This document shows positions 1-8,500 of a stretch of DNA of 11,952 nt, piece after piece (within the stretch, counting starts at the first letter, position 1; every line of letters begins with the position of its first letter). The translations under genes and the position numbers were made by a program. A model generated the notes under the pieces. That model did not search any database, was not told the origin of the DNA, and was given only the letters and a program-made list of their open reading frames with translations. The DNA comes from Bacillota bacterium (GTDB lineage Bacteria > Bacillota > Clostridia > Peptostreptococcales > Anaerovoracaceae). The stretch is from assembly GCA_017534025.1 (NCBI GenBank), contig JAFWDF010000126.1:1-11952 (forward strand). Reading direction: 5' to 3'.

Positions 1-2290
1 GTCCCTGTGCTTTCAATGCTTTTGCAAAATGCTTCGCATTGTTGATGACGGCTTTCTGATATTCCTCCCGGAAGGTATTCATTTCATAGGCGGCCATCAG
101 CAGACCCAGCTGCGTGCCCAGATGATGATTGGATACGCTGCCCGGGAATACACGGTTTTCAATAGTCTCCCAGAGCCCGTAATTGAGATCCTCTTCTTTA
201 TAATTCACCGCAATCACACCGCGCTGCGGGCCAAAGAAGGTTTTGTGGGTGGAACCGGTAACAATGTCGGCCCCCTCCGCGAACGGATCCTGGAAATGGT
301 CTCCGATGATACCCAGTACGTGCGCCATATCATACATGATCGTGGTCGGAATCTTTTCCGCGTCGACAAACTGGCGGATTTCAGCAACCGGCTCTCTGCG
401 GAGCACCATGCTCTTGCCGAAAATGATCAACTCCGGACGGTATTCCGCGATGATCTTTTTGGTTTCTTCCACATCGATCTTGTAATGATCGTTTTTGTCA
501 ACCGGGAAGTTGACCACTACACTGCGCTCTGTTCTCGGGTCAATGGCGATATAGTCATGCAGCGCGCCCATCGGCTGGGCGGAAAGGTGACCGCCTTTGA
601 TAATGTGATTGTTCAGTACATATCCCAGCCGCTTCGGAGTATTCTTCTTATCCAGGCGGTTCTTCCATTCCATCAGCGAGGAGAATACGGCGGTATTGGC
701 CATCTGGCCGCTGGTCACACGGGTTTCCACTTCCGTGCACCCGAAGTAATTCCGCATTTCACGGATCAGCAGCTGCTCAACGATATCGATAAAGTTCGTT
801 CCCTGATAATAGAAGATATCCTTGTTATAGAACGACTTGTTCTTCTTATGTTCCGCATAGCGGCCGTTGGAGTCCGACGCGCAGAGAATCTGCACGGCGC
901 GGCTCGGCGTGTTTTCGGAAGGAATCAGATTGACGCAGCGGCGCTGTCTCCATTCATGGTTCTTTTCCGTGCACTGCAGCAGTGCAATTGCCTGCTTCGG
1001 CAGCGGATCCGCAATATATTCCTCTGTTGCGCTTCCCTTACTCGCTTCTTTTTCTTTCTTTACATTGCAGAGGATCGCCCGCGCATAAGGCGGCGCGTCG
1101 GCACGCATGTGGCAGTCCGGAATCATGGCTTTCAGGCGGCGTCCGCGCACATCGACTTCTACGATATCATTTTCCAGCACATCACTGGAAATGTAACAGA
1201 GCCCGATCGCACGTTTGGCGGTTTTATCCGTAAATACCGTTTCCAGACCTTCCCCTTCGGTCACATAATACGGCACCATGGTTCCGCTGGTCACCCAGCC
1301 GATCTGTTCGTCGCCGCGGTAAACCGGCATCTCTGCCCGCATGACTCCGCGATCGATGAGAGCAATCGGACGAACCGACTTCGGCAGCACGGAAAGATCC
1401 GAAAAATCTCTGTTCTGTATGCGGTTGAACGCCGCTTTCTGCGCTTCCAGAGCGGAACGGCCGATAAAGTCGCCCTTTCCTTCGGAAAAGCTGACCGCAA
1501 ATTTTGCCAGAGGCACAGAGAAAACCGGCATAGGAACGCCATCCGCATCCACGCCCATTTCATGTCCGTACAGAGGCATGCCGGCTTCCAGACGCAGCGT
1601 ATCTCTTGCACCCAGACCAGCCGGACGGGCACCGAGCTCCGTCAGGCGGTTCCACAGCCAGGCAGCATCTTCGGAGCGGACATACAGCTCATAGCCCAGC
1701 GGTTCGCCGGTATACCCGGTTCTGGACGCCTTTACTTCATGTCCTTCCAGATCAATGGTATTCAGCGCGTTTTTCATCGGTTCGGTAATGGCTTCGCCGC
1801 CGGACAGAATCATTAACAGTTCCTTGCTCTTCGGTCCCTGCACGGCAATGGAAGCCCACTCCCCGGTAATATTGGTAATGGTACAGTCATAGTCTTTCAC
1901 AATCGGTTCCAGGTGAGCAAGAACCTTATCCGTATTGGAGGCGTTCACCACCAGCAGATGCCGGTCTTCTTCAAACCGGTACAGATAGGCATCGTCAACC
2001 GCACTGCCGTCTTCCGCAGGAATAATACAGTACTGCGCCTTTTTCACATCCAGACCCGCCACGTTGCTGCTCAGCACATGCTGCAGGAAAGCAACCCGTT
2101 CCGGTCCCTCAATCAGAAGACGTCCCATGTGGGATACATCAAACAGGGAACAGAACTGTCTTGTATACAGATGTTCTGCAATAATATCCGTAGGATACTT
2201 GATCGGCATCTCCCAGCCGCCGAAATCCACCATGGTGGCACCGGCTGCCACATGAATATCGTACAGCTGTGTGCGTTTTAACTCGCTCAT
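1..2290 (-). CDS. GcvT-SHMT fusion: aminomethyltransferase joined to a divergent serine hydroxymethyltransferase (3' end beyond window)
   Basis: One uninterrupted frame of 763 codons starts at ATG 2290-2288 and runs off the left edge. Residues 1-400 are a full-length glycine-cleavage T-protein, which transfers the aminomethyl carbon from lipoyl-H-protein to THF and releases ammonia. Its signatures are VDFGGWEMP (21-29), SLFDVSHMG (48-56), VDD with the expected catalytic Asp (98-100), RTGYTGE (190-196), GLGARDTLRLEAGMPLYG (225-242) and GDFIGR (273-278). After a charged linker (about 400-430), residues 432-763 are SHMT-like: LIPSENTPSR (455-464), RYAEH (477-481), GGHLSAQ (566-572), YDMAH with the PLP-binding Asp654, and STHKT with the probable PLP Schiff-base Lys683. 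The C-terminal part of SHMT is missing only because the window ends. AAGGAG at 2301-2306, 10 bases upstream, fixes the start. I see no frameshift. Domain identities are secure. Bifunctional activity is inferred. Confidence 0.93.
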   Translation of the reverse strand, partial: MSELKRTQLYDIHVAAGATMVDFGGWEMPIKYPTDIIAEHLYTRQFCSLFDVSHMGRLLIEGPERVAFLQHVLSSNVAGLDVKKAQYCIIPAEDGSAVDDAYLYRFEEDRHLLVVNASNTDKVLAHLEPIVKDYDCTITNITGEWASIAVQGPKSKELLMILSGGEAITEPMKNALNTIDLEGHEVKASRTGYTGEPLGYELYVRSEDAAWLWNRLTELGARPAGLGARDTLRLEAGMPLYGHEMGVDADGVPMPVFSVPLAKFAVSFSEGKGDFIGRSALEAQKAAFNRIQNRDFSDLSVLPKSVRPIALIDRGVMRAEMPVYRGDEQIGWVTSGTMVPYYVTEGEGLETVFTDKTAKRAIGLCYISSDVLENDIVEVDVRGRRLKAMIPDCHMRADAPPYARAILCNVKKEKEASKGSATEEYIADPLPKQAIALLQCTEKNHEWRQRRCVNLIPSENTPSRAVQILCASDSNGRYAEHKKNKSFYNKDIFYYQGTNFIDIVEQLLIREMRNYFGCTEVETRVTSGQMANTAVFSSLMEWKNRLDKKNTPKRLGYVLNNHIIKGGHLSAQPMGALHDYIAIDPRTERSVVVNFPVDKNDHYKIDVEETKKIIAEYRPELIIFGKSMVLRREPVAEIRQFVDAEKIPTTIMYDMAHVLGIIGDHFQDPFAEGADIVTGSTHKTFFGPQRGVIAVNYKEEDLNYGLWETIENRVFPGSVSNHHLGTQLGLLMAAYEMNTFREEYQKAVINNAKHFAKALKAQG

Positions 2291-2300
2291 TTTGTTCAGA

Positions 2301-2306
2301 CTCCTT
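2301..2306 (-). promoter_or_regulatory. Ribosome binding site of the GcvT-SHMT fusion
   Basis: The minus strand reads AAGGAG, 10 bases before the ATG at 2290. It is the only strong Shine-Dalgarno match near the N-terminus, and the following residues align with the normal start of T-proteins, so it settles the start codon. Confidence 0.8.
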
Positions 2307-2322
2307 AATAACACAATGAACA

Positions 2323-2369
2323 GGCCCGGGCCAAATGCTCCGCGCCTGAATTCCGGGCCATTTCCCGGG
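2323..2369 (-). promoter_or_regulatory. GC-rich leader with mutually exclusive stems
   Basis: In the leader between the predicted promoter and the ribosome binding site, three GC blocks can pair in alternative ways: CCCGGG (2369-2364), GGCCCGG (2359-2353) and GGCCCGGGCC (2332-2323). Block 1 with block 2 forms a 5-bp stem with a 6-base loop. Block 2 with block 3 forms a 7-bp stem with a 23-base loop. The third block is also a perfect 10-base palindrome. I do not recognise a glycine or THF riboswitch core here. A regulatory role is possible but unproven. Confidence 0.35.
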
Positions 2370-2388
2370 ATGAAAACATTCTTCGATT

Positions 2389-2418
2389 ATGATATCACGC
2401 TGTAATGAAATCCGTCAA
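2389..2418 (-). promoter_or_regulatory. Predicted sigma-A promoter of the GcvT-SHMT fusion gene
   Basis: On the minus strand TTGACG (2418-2413) is followed after 18 bases by TATCAT (2394-2389). TGA directly before the hexamer gives an extended -10 (TGnTATCAT). Transcription would start near 2382, leaving a leader of about 90 bases. The upstream kamA-like gene stops at 2464, so this promoter lets the fusion gene be expressed separately. Confidence 0.6.
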
Positions 2419-2463
2419 TTTATTTAATGTCCCTGCCGCCTTATTTTCAATAAATAATACTAT

Positions 2464-3573
2464 TTATCCAATTGCATCCGGCAGCCAGCACTGTTTTTCT
2501 TCGATCCGGTGCGTAAACATTCTGGCATGATCGCTCTGGTCTTTTGCCTGATGATACTGGAACAACATTTCACCTTCCCTGCAGGCACTGCCCAGTATCT
2601 CGATTTTGCCGCTCACGTGAGACATGACATACCGGAACCCTTTGGCCAGGCCATTCATGGAAGCCTTTGCCTCTTCGACAATTTTCCGGCCAGTCATCAG
2701 CGGCACCTGAAACTGATTCATTACACCCATAGCCGGCCTGCACTGAAATACATAATAAGGCATTACCCCGACTGACACCAGACGGCTCATCAGTTCGGAC
2801 AATACGGCACTGCTGTCATTAACGCCTTTCAGCAAAACCGTTTGATTTCTCACCGGACAGCCTGCTTCCATCAGCACCTGTACGGCCTGCTTTGCCGCAT
2901 CCGTCAACTCCCGCGGATGGTTGAAATGTGTCACCACAACCAGCTGTTTCTTTTTCCCGTACTCACCCAGCAGTTCCTGCAGTTCCACGTCTTCATATAT
3001 ACGGGCAGGAAGAACTACAGGCACTCTGGTTGCAATGCGGATGGTCCGGATACCATCGATGGAAGAAAAGGATTCCAGGTACATCCGGATCCGGGCATTA
3101 TCATTAATCAATGCGTCTCCGCCTGAAAGAATCACGTTGTCAATCTCCGGATGCCGGCGAATATAGTCTGTCATCAGATCTATATTCCCTGCCACTTCTT
3201 CCGCGCTGCTTCCCACCATCCTTTTTCTGAAGCAATGTCTGCAATACATGGAACATTGATTTGTGGTGAGAATCAGTGCCGTATTAGCATATTTATGCTG
3301 CATGCCGGTTACTACCGTGTTCATATTCTCTCCGCTGGTATCCGCCAGTCCTTCAAAGGATTCTTCCATACCGGACGGTATACAGAGTTTCCGTATCGGA
3401 TCGTCCTGCCTTTTCCCGTCTACAAGATTCAGATAATACGGCGGAATACAGATCGGATATTGCTCCGCAACACTTTGAATGCGGGCTTTTTCATCATCAG
3501 TAAGAAATAAACTGTCCGGCAGTTCTTTCGGATGGCGTATGCACTCATCCAGAAGTCTGTTCAGAATACTCAT
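2464..3573 (-). CDS. KamA-family radical SAM protein (lysine 2,3-aminomutase-like, substrate unknown)
   Basis: This 369-residue protein has the radical-SAM cluster motif CSMYCRHC (Cys107, Cys111, Cys114) followed by FRKR, the SAM-binding SGGDAL (150-155) and ATRVPVVLPAR (181-191). This order and spacing are typical of lysine 2,3-aminomutase relatives. It is shorter than true KamA (about 416 aa). The segment that reads YQCD in KamA, where the Asp holds the substrate side-chain amine, here reads FQCR (276-279). The usual glycine-rich PLP-lysine loop near the C-terminus is replaced by SHVSGKIEI (318-326), where Lys323 may take that role. The fold and radical chemistry are therefore well supported, but lysine as substrate is unlikely. 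AAAAGGGG at 3582-3589 supports the ATG at 3573. It stops 173 bases before the GcvT-SHMT gene, with no clear terminator between. Confidence 0.88.
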   Translation of the reverse strand: MSILNRLLDECIRHPKELPDSLFLTDDEKARIQSVAEQYPICIPPYYLNLVDGKRQDDPIRKLCIPSGMEESFEGLADTSGENMNTVVTGMQHKYANTALILTTNQCSMYCRHCFRKRMVGSSAEEVAGNIDLMTDYIRRHPEIDNVILSGGDALINDNARIRMYLESFSSIDGIRTIRIATRVPVVLPARIYEDVELQELLGEYGKKKQLVVVTHFNHPRELTDAAKQAVQVLMEAGCPVRNQTVLLKGVNDSSAVLSELMSRLVSVGVMPYYVFQCRPAMGVMNQFQVPLMTGRKIVEEAKASMNGLAKGFRYVMSHVSGKIEILGSACREGEMLFQYHQAKDQSDHARMFTHRIEEKQCWLPDAIG

Positions 3574-3592
3574 ATGCCCAACCCCTTTTGCA

Positions 3593-3620
3593 ATTGTATT
3601 TCTGAATAAACGGGTGCCAA
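3593..3620 (-). promoter_or_regulatory. Candidate promoter of the KamA-like gene
   Basis: On the minus strand TTGGCA (3620-3615) and TACAAT (3598-3593), each one base from consensus, are separated by 16 bases. The start of transcription would fall near 3586, leaving a leader of only about 13 bases that barely covers the ribosome binding site. Other AT-rich -10-like sequences lie further upstream, so this assignment is tentative. Confidence 0.4.
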
Positions 3621-3649
3621 TGCCCTGCGTTCAGAGCATATTCATTAAG

Positions 3650-3691
3650 ATTATCATTGAAAATTGATGTGATGATAATTTTAATGATAAT
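3650..3691. repeat. Three copies of ATGATAAT upstream of the KamA-like gene
   Basis: ATGATAAT occurs at 3672-3679 and 3684-3691, and inverted (ATTATCAT) at 3650-3657. The inverted pair forms an 8-bp dyad. The two direct copies are 12 bases apart, about one helical turn. The cluster lies 30-75 bases upstream of the candidate -35 element, where an activator or repressor could bind. The half-site resembles TGATAAT of Fur-family boxes, but the 7-1-7 arrangement is absent. Confidence 0.35.
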
Positions 3692-3791
3692 AATAGCATA
3701 TGAGATAGTATACCCGAATAATGGTTGACATAATCTAATTATCGAATAATGTAAGATCTTAAATCTTTTTAATAAACAGCGGATACAGAAC

Positions 3792-3837
3792 GAGCCGGGA
3801 GAATCGGCCCCCTGATGGAGGAACCGTCTCCCGGCTC
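3792..3837 (-). terminator. Long hairpin at the end of the right-hand operon
   Basis: A perfect 11-bp inverted repeat (GAGCCGGGAGA at 3792-3802 with its complement at 3827-3837) encloses an inner stem. As RNA from the minus strand the outer stem is followed by CGGUUCC pairing with GGGGCCG around an 8-base loop, with a 2-base bulge. It starts 16 bases after the stop codon of the last operon gene. There is no clean U tract after it, only a weak T-rich stretch about 14 bases on, so it may act as a terminator, an RNA-stability element or both. Confidence 0.55.
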
Positions 3838-3853
3838 ATGCCCTCAAACATCC

Positions 3854-4384
3854 TTATAAAGAATTCCGAATCCATTCTGCAAGAGGGCCGGCCAGGCTGT
3901 TACGGTTTTCAACATCCACCGTGACAATCCGGACGGCCGGGTGATTTCGAATGGTCTCCTGCAGAGGAGCATTTCCCATTTTCCGCACCACACCTAAGAT
4001 GGGAACCGTGCCATCTAGTAATTCACTGACACGGCTCCGGAATGCGGCTGCATTGCTTTCCATCCAGCCGATTTCATCCATCAGGATCAGATCCGCCTGC
4101 TCTGCATCACGAAGCAGCTGCACTCCCCTGGTATCAAAAACCTGCGGAAAGCATTCCGGGCCTCTGCCCGGACCGTATCGAATGCCGACTCTCTGATCCG
4201 ATCCGGGTGATTCGTTTTCTGCTGCGGCGGCGGAAAGAATATATACTGCGCCGATGGCGCCGGGAACATCCGCGATCGTTACCGTACGGAATCCTCCGAG
4301 CCGGATGCCCGGCACTTCATGAAGCGCTTTTCTGATCAGTGTAGATTTTCCAACCTGAATGTCTCCCGTTAAAAAAATATGCAT
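3854..4384 (-). CDS. THEP1-family nucleoside triphosphatase (P-loop NTPase)
   Basis: This 176-residue P-loop protein has Walker A GDIQVGKST (7-15) almost at the N-terminus, Walker B LILMDEIG (99-106) and the following ES..AAF..RV pattern typical of THEP1/NTPase_1 proteins, which hydrolyse nucleoside triphosphates slowly and whose cellular role is poorly known. Length matches the family (about 170-190 aa). I chose ATG 4384 because it puts MHIFLTGD at the N-terminus as in relatives and has GGAAAGG 8 bases upstream. The upstream TTG at 4429 would add 15 non-conserved residues and overlap the previous gene. It lies 26 bases after the SLH protein gene and before the hairpin, so it is probably the last cistron of that operon. 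It might supply a nucleotide-dependent step or an assembly function for the envelope system, but nothing in the sequence says which. Confidence 0.85.
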   Translation of the reverse strand: MHIFLTGDIQVGKSTLIRKALHEVPGIRLGGFRTVTIADVPGAIGAVYILSAAAAENESPGSDQRVGIRYGPGRGPECFPQVFDTRGVQLLRDAEQADLILMDEIGWMESNAAAFRSRVSELLDGTVPILGVVRKMGNAPLQETIRNHPAVRIVTVDVENRNSLAGPLAEWIRNSL

Positions 4385-4392
4385 TGGCCAAG

Positions 4393-4399
4393 CCTTTCC
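4393..4399 (-). promoter_or_regulatory. Ribosome binding site that sets the NTPase start
   Basis: The minus strand carries GGAAAGG, 8 bases before ATG 4384. No comparable site precedes the TTG at 4429, which lies inside the coding end of the previous gene, so this site decides between the two starts. Confidence 0.6.
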
Positions 4400-4410
4400 G
4401 CAGGAGGCAA

Positions 4411-5532
4411 TTACAGCCTCCGACCGCAATAATTTGTCAGAATAACCGCCAGCAGACTGCGCGGCGCGTAATCTCCGGCTGTCATCATTGCATTTTCATC
4501 GCCGTTCAGCAGGCCGCTGTCCAGCGCCCAGACAACCGCTTCCTCCGCCCACGGGGAAAGCGCCCCATGCGGCAGTGCCGCCCCGGTATTCGGCGGGAAG
4601 CGGTCGCCGGCGACGTCCGCGTACCGCTTCAGGAAGACCGCCGCCTGCTCTTTTGTCACAGGGCTGTCCGGTGAAAACAAGTTTGGAGACGTGCCATCTG
4701 TAATATGGTTCTTCACAGCCCAGAGCACCGGTTTTGTATAGTACATATTTGCCGGCACATCCTTGAACGGATTGCCGCCGCTGACTGCCGGTTCGCCAGC
4801 CAGCCGGTACAGAACCGTGACAAACATGCCTCTGGTCATGGAACTGCCCGGAGAGAATGTCGTGGCAGATGTTCCGTTAAAGAGGCTGTTCTTATAACAA
4901 TAACCAACAGCTGTGTAATACCGGTCTGCCGCACTGACGTCGGTGAACGGCAGCGGTCCCGTAAATCCTGCGCCGCCTTTGACAATATGCGTATCATAAT
5001 TTTTCACTGCCATGGCCAGCAGACTGCGCGGCGCAAAATCCGAAGGATCAGCCAGGGCGCCGGAAGCTCCCTCAAACATGCCGCCGGTCAGAGCCCACAG
5101 AGCTTCGCCCTCTGCCCAGGCGGAAATCTTTCCATGACTGGTATCCGCACCTGCCATTCTCGGCAGGGTATCCCCCATCAGCACCGCATACCGGTACAGG
5201 AACACGGCCGTCTGTTCTCTGGTCACCGGGCTGTCCGGCGAGAATGTGGATGCGGAAGTTCCACTGGTTATTCCGCTCTGCACTGCCCAGCGGACCGGCG
5301 CATTATAATACACATTCGCCGGCACATCCGTGAATGGATTACCTCCGCTTACTGCTGGTTCTCCGGCAAGCCGGTACAGCACCGTGACAAACATTCCCCT
5401 GGTCATGGAATTGCCCGGTGAGAATGTCGTTTCACTGGTCCCGTTGAAATAATGATTATTATAACAATACTCCACGGCATCATACCAGGCATCCGTAATG
5501 GATACGTCCTCAAACGGAAGGGATCCGGTGAA
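4411..5532 (-). repeat. Tandem duplication of an SLH triad (567-bp period)
   Basis: Unit 1 (5532-4966) and unit 2 (4965-4411) each encode three SLH-like repeats, starting FTGSLPFEDVS and FTGPLPFTDVS. The offset is exactly 567 bases (189 codons). By eye, 4754-4863 against 5321-5430 differ at roughly 15 of 110 positions, mostly silent. Each unit has two good SLH repeats and a degenerate third (SAWAEGEALWAL and SPWAEEAVVWAL). The high DNA similarity points to a fairly recent duplication or to ongoing gene conversion. Confidence 0.85.
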
Positions 5533-8500
5533 ACTTGTATTTCCGGTAAATGACCGGATTGCGTCCCTGCCGTAGTATGCCTGCACATAGTCATGGCTGT
5601 TTCCCGTATGGCCGTAAAGATTCATTGAGCCGCCGTTTCCGGTCACCTGCGCATCAATGGCTGCCGGAGACTGCTCTGCCTGCACAATGACCGTTCCGCC
5701 GTTGACGGTCATCGTCTTCGCACTGATGCCGGATACATTATCCGACTTTGTATGAATTTTTAATGAACCGCCGTTCATAACTACGTGCGCCGTATTGGCG
5801 AACAAAGCACCGCCATCCACGCCCAGAAGCTCCTCTTTTTCAATGGACAGAGAACCGCTGTTCAGCGTCAGCACACTATTCTCCTTCACCATGGCGAATG
5901 CCGCGTTCTTTTCCATCGAGTTGATCAGAAGGCTGCCTTCTCCGCCAACGGTCAGATTTCCGTCTGCCCGCACTGCAGGATATTCATTGCCCTTGCCTTC
6001 CGCACGGCTCACAATCTTTGAGCTTCCTTCCAGATTCAGTTGATTATTACCTTCAAAATTCAGTAGCGTTGTGTCGCCGTTCAGCACTACATTGCGAAGT
6101 GTCAGAGAGGCGCCTTCTTCCACATGGATGCGCAGGCCTTCAAAGCCTTTACTGCCGCCGTTCACGCCGTCCAGCACGACCTTCGCGCCTTTGCCGATCG
6201 TGAGATCGCCGGAGGAAAACCACGATATTGCATAGGTTCCGTCTTCACTGATCGTATCGCCGTCCCGGGTCAGCTGCTGCCGGTAGATGGCCCTGATAAT
6301 AAGGTCCTGTGTGCCGAGTTCATAATGTGCCCAGCTGCCGGTGCAGCCTTCTTTCTCCGGCACAGCCGGTTCCGGAATGGAAGTATCCCCCGGACGGTAT
6401 TCTGCCGTTCCCACAGTCTGACCGTCCGCCATGTACACAGCTGTATATTTGTCTTTTATTTTATCCGGAAAAGTCTTTTCCGGCTGCGGCGCAAAGGACG
6501 GCGCCGCGGCACCGGTATCGGCATTTCTTTTTACGGTGCCTTCTCTTCCGAACAGATCTCCCTTATATTCACTGGCGAAACCGTAACCGGCTGTCACCGT
6601 TCCGCGATTGGCTATATCGGAGCAGATCAGGTACTGCGCGTATCCGACTGCGCCGCCAAGTGCCGCGGTTTTAACACTGCAGTCGCAGGAAATATCTCCC
6701 TGATTCACCGACTGTGTGATGGCCGATGCGTTCTTTGTTGCCGTATACCCGGCGATCCCGCCGATATAGCGGTCACTTCCGCCCACTTTGCCATAATTGG
6801 CACAGCGTTCTGCCGTACCGGCCAGCCTGCCGGCGATGCCGCCCACACCATAGGTACTGCTGCCGGTCGAAAGAATATCCCCGAAATTGACGCAGCCGCT
6901 GATACAATCTGCGTCCCCGTCGGAAATCCCGGTGATCCCGGCCAGGCCGGACTGGCCGGAAACCGCTCCGTAATTCGCACAGTTTTCCACCTTCACGCCG
7001 TCCCGGATCATGGCGGCAATCCCGCCTGCATAGGTACCGGCCGCATTTATCACAGCCCGGTTTTCACAATTCATTATAGAACCCCCGCTCATGTAAGCTG
7101 CAATGCCGGCCGCGTAGGATGAACGCGCATTGCCGTTCACCGATCCGTATACTGCCAGATCCCGGATCTCCGCTCCTGCGCATACGCCAAACAAACCGGC
7201 ATAACTGCTGTCGGAATACGCCGTCAGATCATAAATCGCGTGACCTCTTCCGTCGAACGTCCCCTTAAAGGCATTCATCAGGTTGGAGCCGATCGGGGTC
7301 CATACACGGGTTCCTGCTGTGCCGTCTGTATTGGCAAGGGAAATGTCCGCAGCGAGCCGGATCGTCCGGCCCTCGAAGCTGATACTCTCTTTATTTACCA
7401 GATAAGCAAGTCCTGCCAGCTGCTCCGGCGTGGAAATGACAAACTCGTCCGTCCTGCCGGCGGAATAATACCAGTCCGTATCCACCGTGCTGATCCAGGT
7501 TTTCTTTCTGCTGCTTCGAGTAATGGAAACATTCACATCCTCCCGGCCGTTCACATTATATGTCCCGTTGGCATTCTTCGATGTGCCCGGCAGTGTCACG
7601 CTGTAAGCGTCAATATATTCCAGGTCCAGGTCCTCCGGTGCTGCGTCTTCATACCCATAGGTCATCACAGTCAGCACATTGGTCTGTACCAGTTTGTCGC
7701 CGCTGCGCAGCAGCTCGGAATCCACCCATTCCATGCTTCCATCCGTCAGCTTCCAGCCCTGTCTTGCCACGGCCACATAACAGTCCGGATTCTCCGGAAT
7801 AGTCAGAGTAACAACCTGCAGCTTGATAAACTGCGCGCTGATTTCCGTATCGCCGGTAACGATAAAGAAATCTGCCTCGATCGGAGTACCGTTCACAATA
7901 TAATGATCCAGAATGTAACCGCTGTCCGGTGTATTGGACAGAGTGACGGCTGTTCCCGCCTGCACGGTATCACCGGCAGACACGCTGATTGTGCCGCCTG
8001 CCGATTGAGTCAGTGTCAGATGGCAGTCACCGCCTGCCATACCGTTCTCATGCCAGAGCACCGGATATCCGCCGTTGATTCCTGCCGCATCCGGCGCGAA
8101 CACCAACCCGTTGGCATTCAGTTTATCGAGTATTTCCCGGCTTTTCAGCTGCGCTTCCGTACATTCGGTAACCGAAACCGTGATCTTTTTGCTGATCCCG
8201 GAATAGTATCCCGGATTGTCCGGGTCGTCTCCGCATCCGGCCAGAAAATAACAATTGCCCACTGTATAGGCGCCGGAATCATGATTGCCGATCCCCCGGC
8301 CCCGTTTATTGCCGTTTGTATAGATGGTCCCGGTGTTATAGCAGTTATAGATATTGGAACCGAAATTGCTGCCCACGATGCCGCCTGCCGGATCCGCATA
8401 GGTCGTCGAAATGGAACCGGTATTGTAGCAGGTGCGGATCTCCCCTTTTCCTGCGTTGCCGACAATGCCAGCGACCCCTTTGGCATCAGTACTGTGAATG

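Noticed and set aside
29..1816. Long plus-strand open frame (595 codons)
   Set aside because: It is antisense to the GcvT-SHMT gene, has no recognisable domain and is explained by the codon bias of the real minus-strand gene.
2291..2390. Glycine or THF riboswitch before gcvT
   Set aside because: The leader is only about 90 bases and I find none of the conserved core sequences of either class.
3725..3752. Plus-strand promoter TTGACA-N16-TAATGT
   Set aside because: The -10 match is poor and no plus-strand gene follows. It would only make antisense RNA.
4384..4429. TTG start for the NTPase that overlaps the SLH gene
   Set aside because: The 15 added residues are not like the family, no ribosome binding site precedes it, and ATG 4384 puts Walker A at the usual place.
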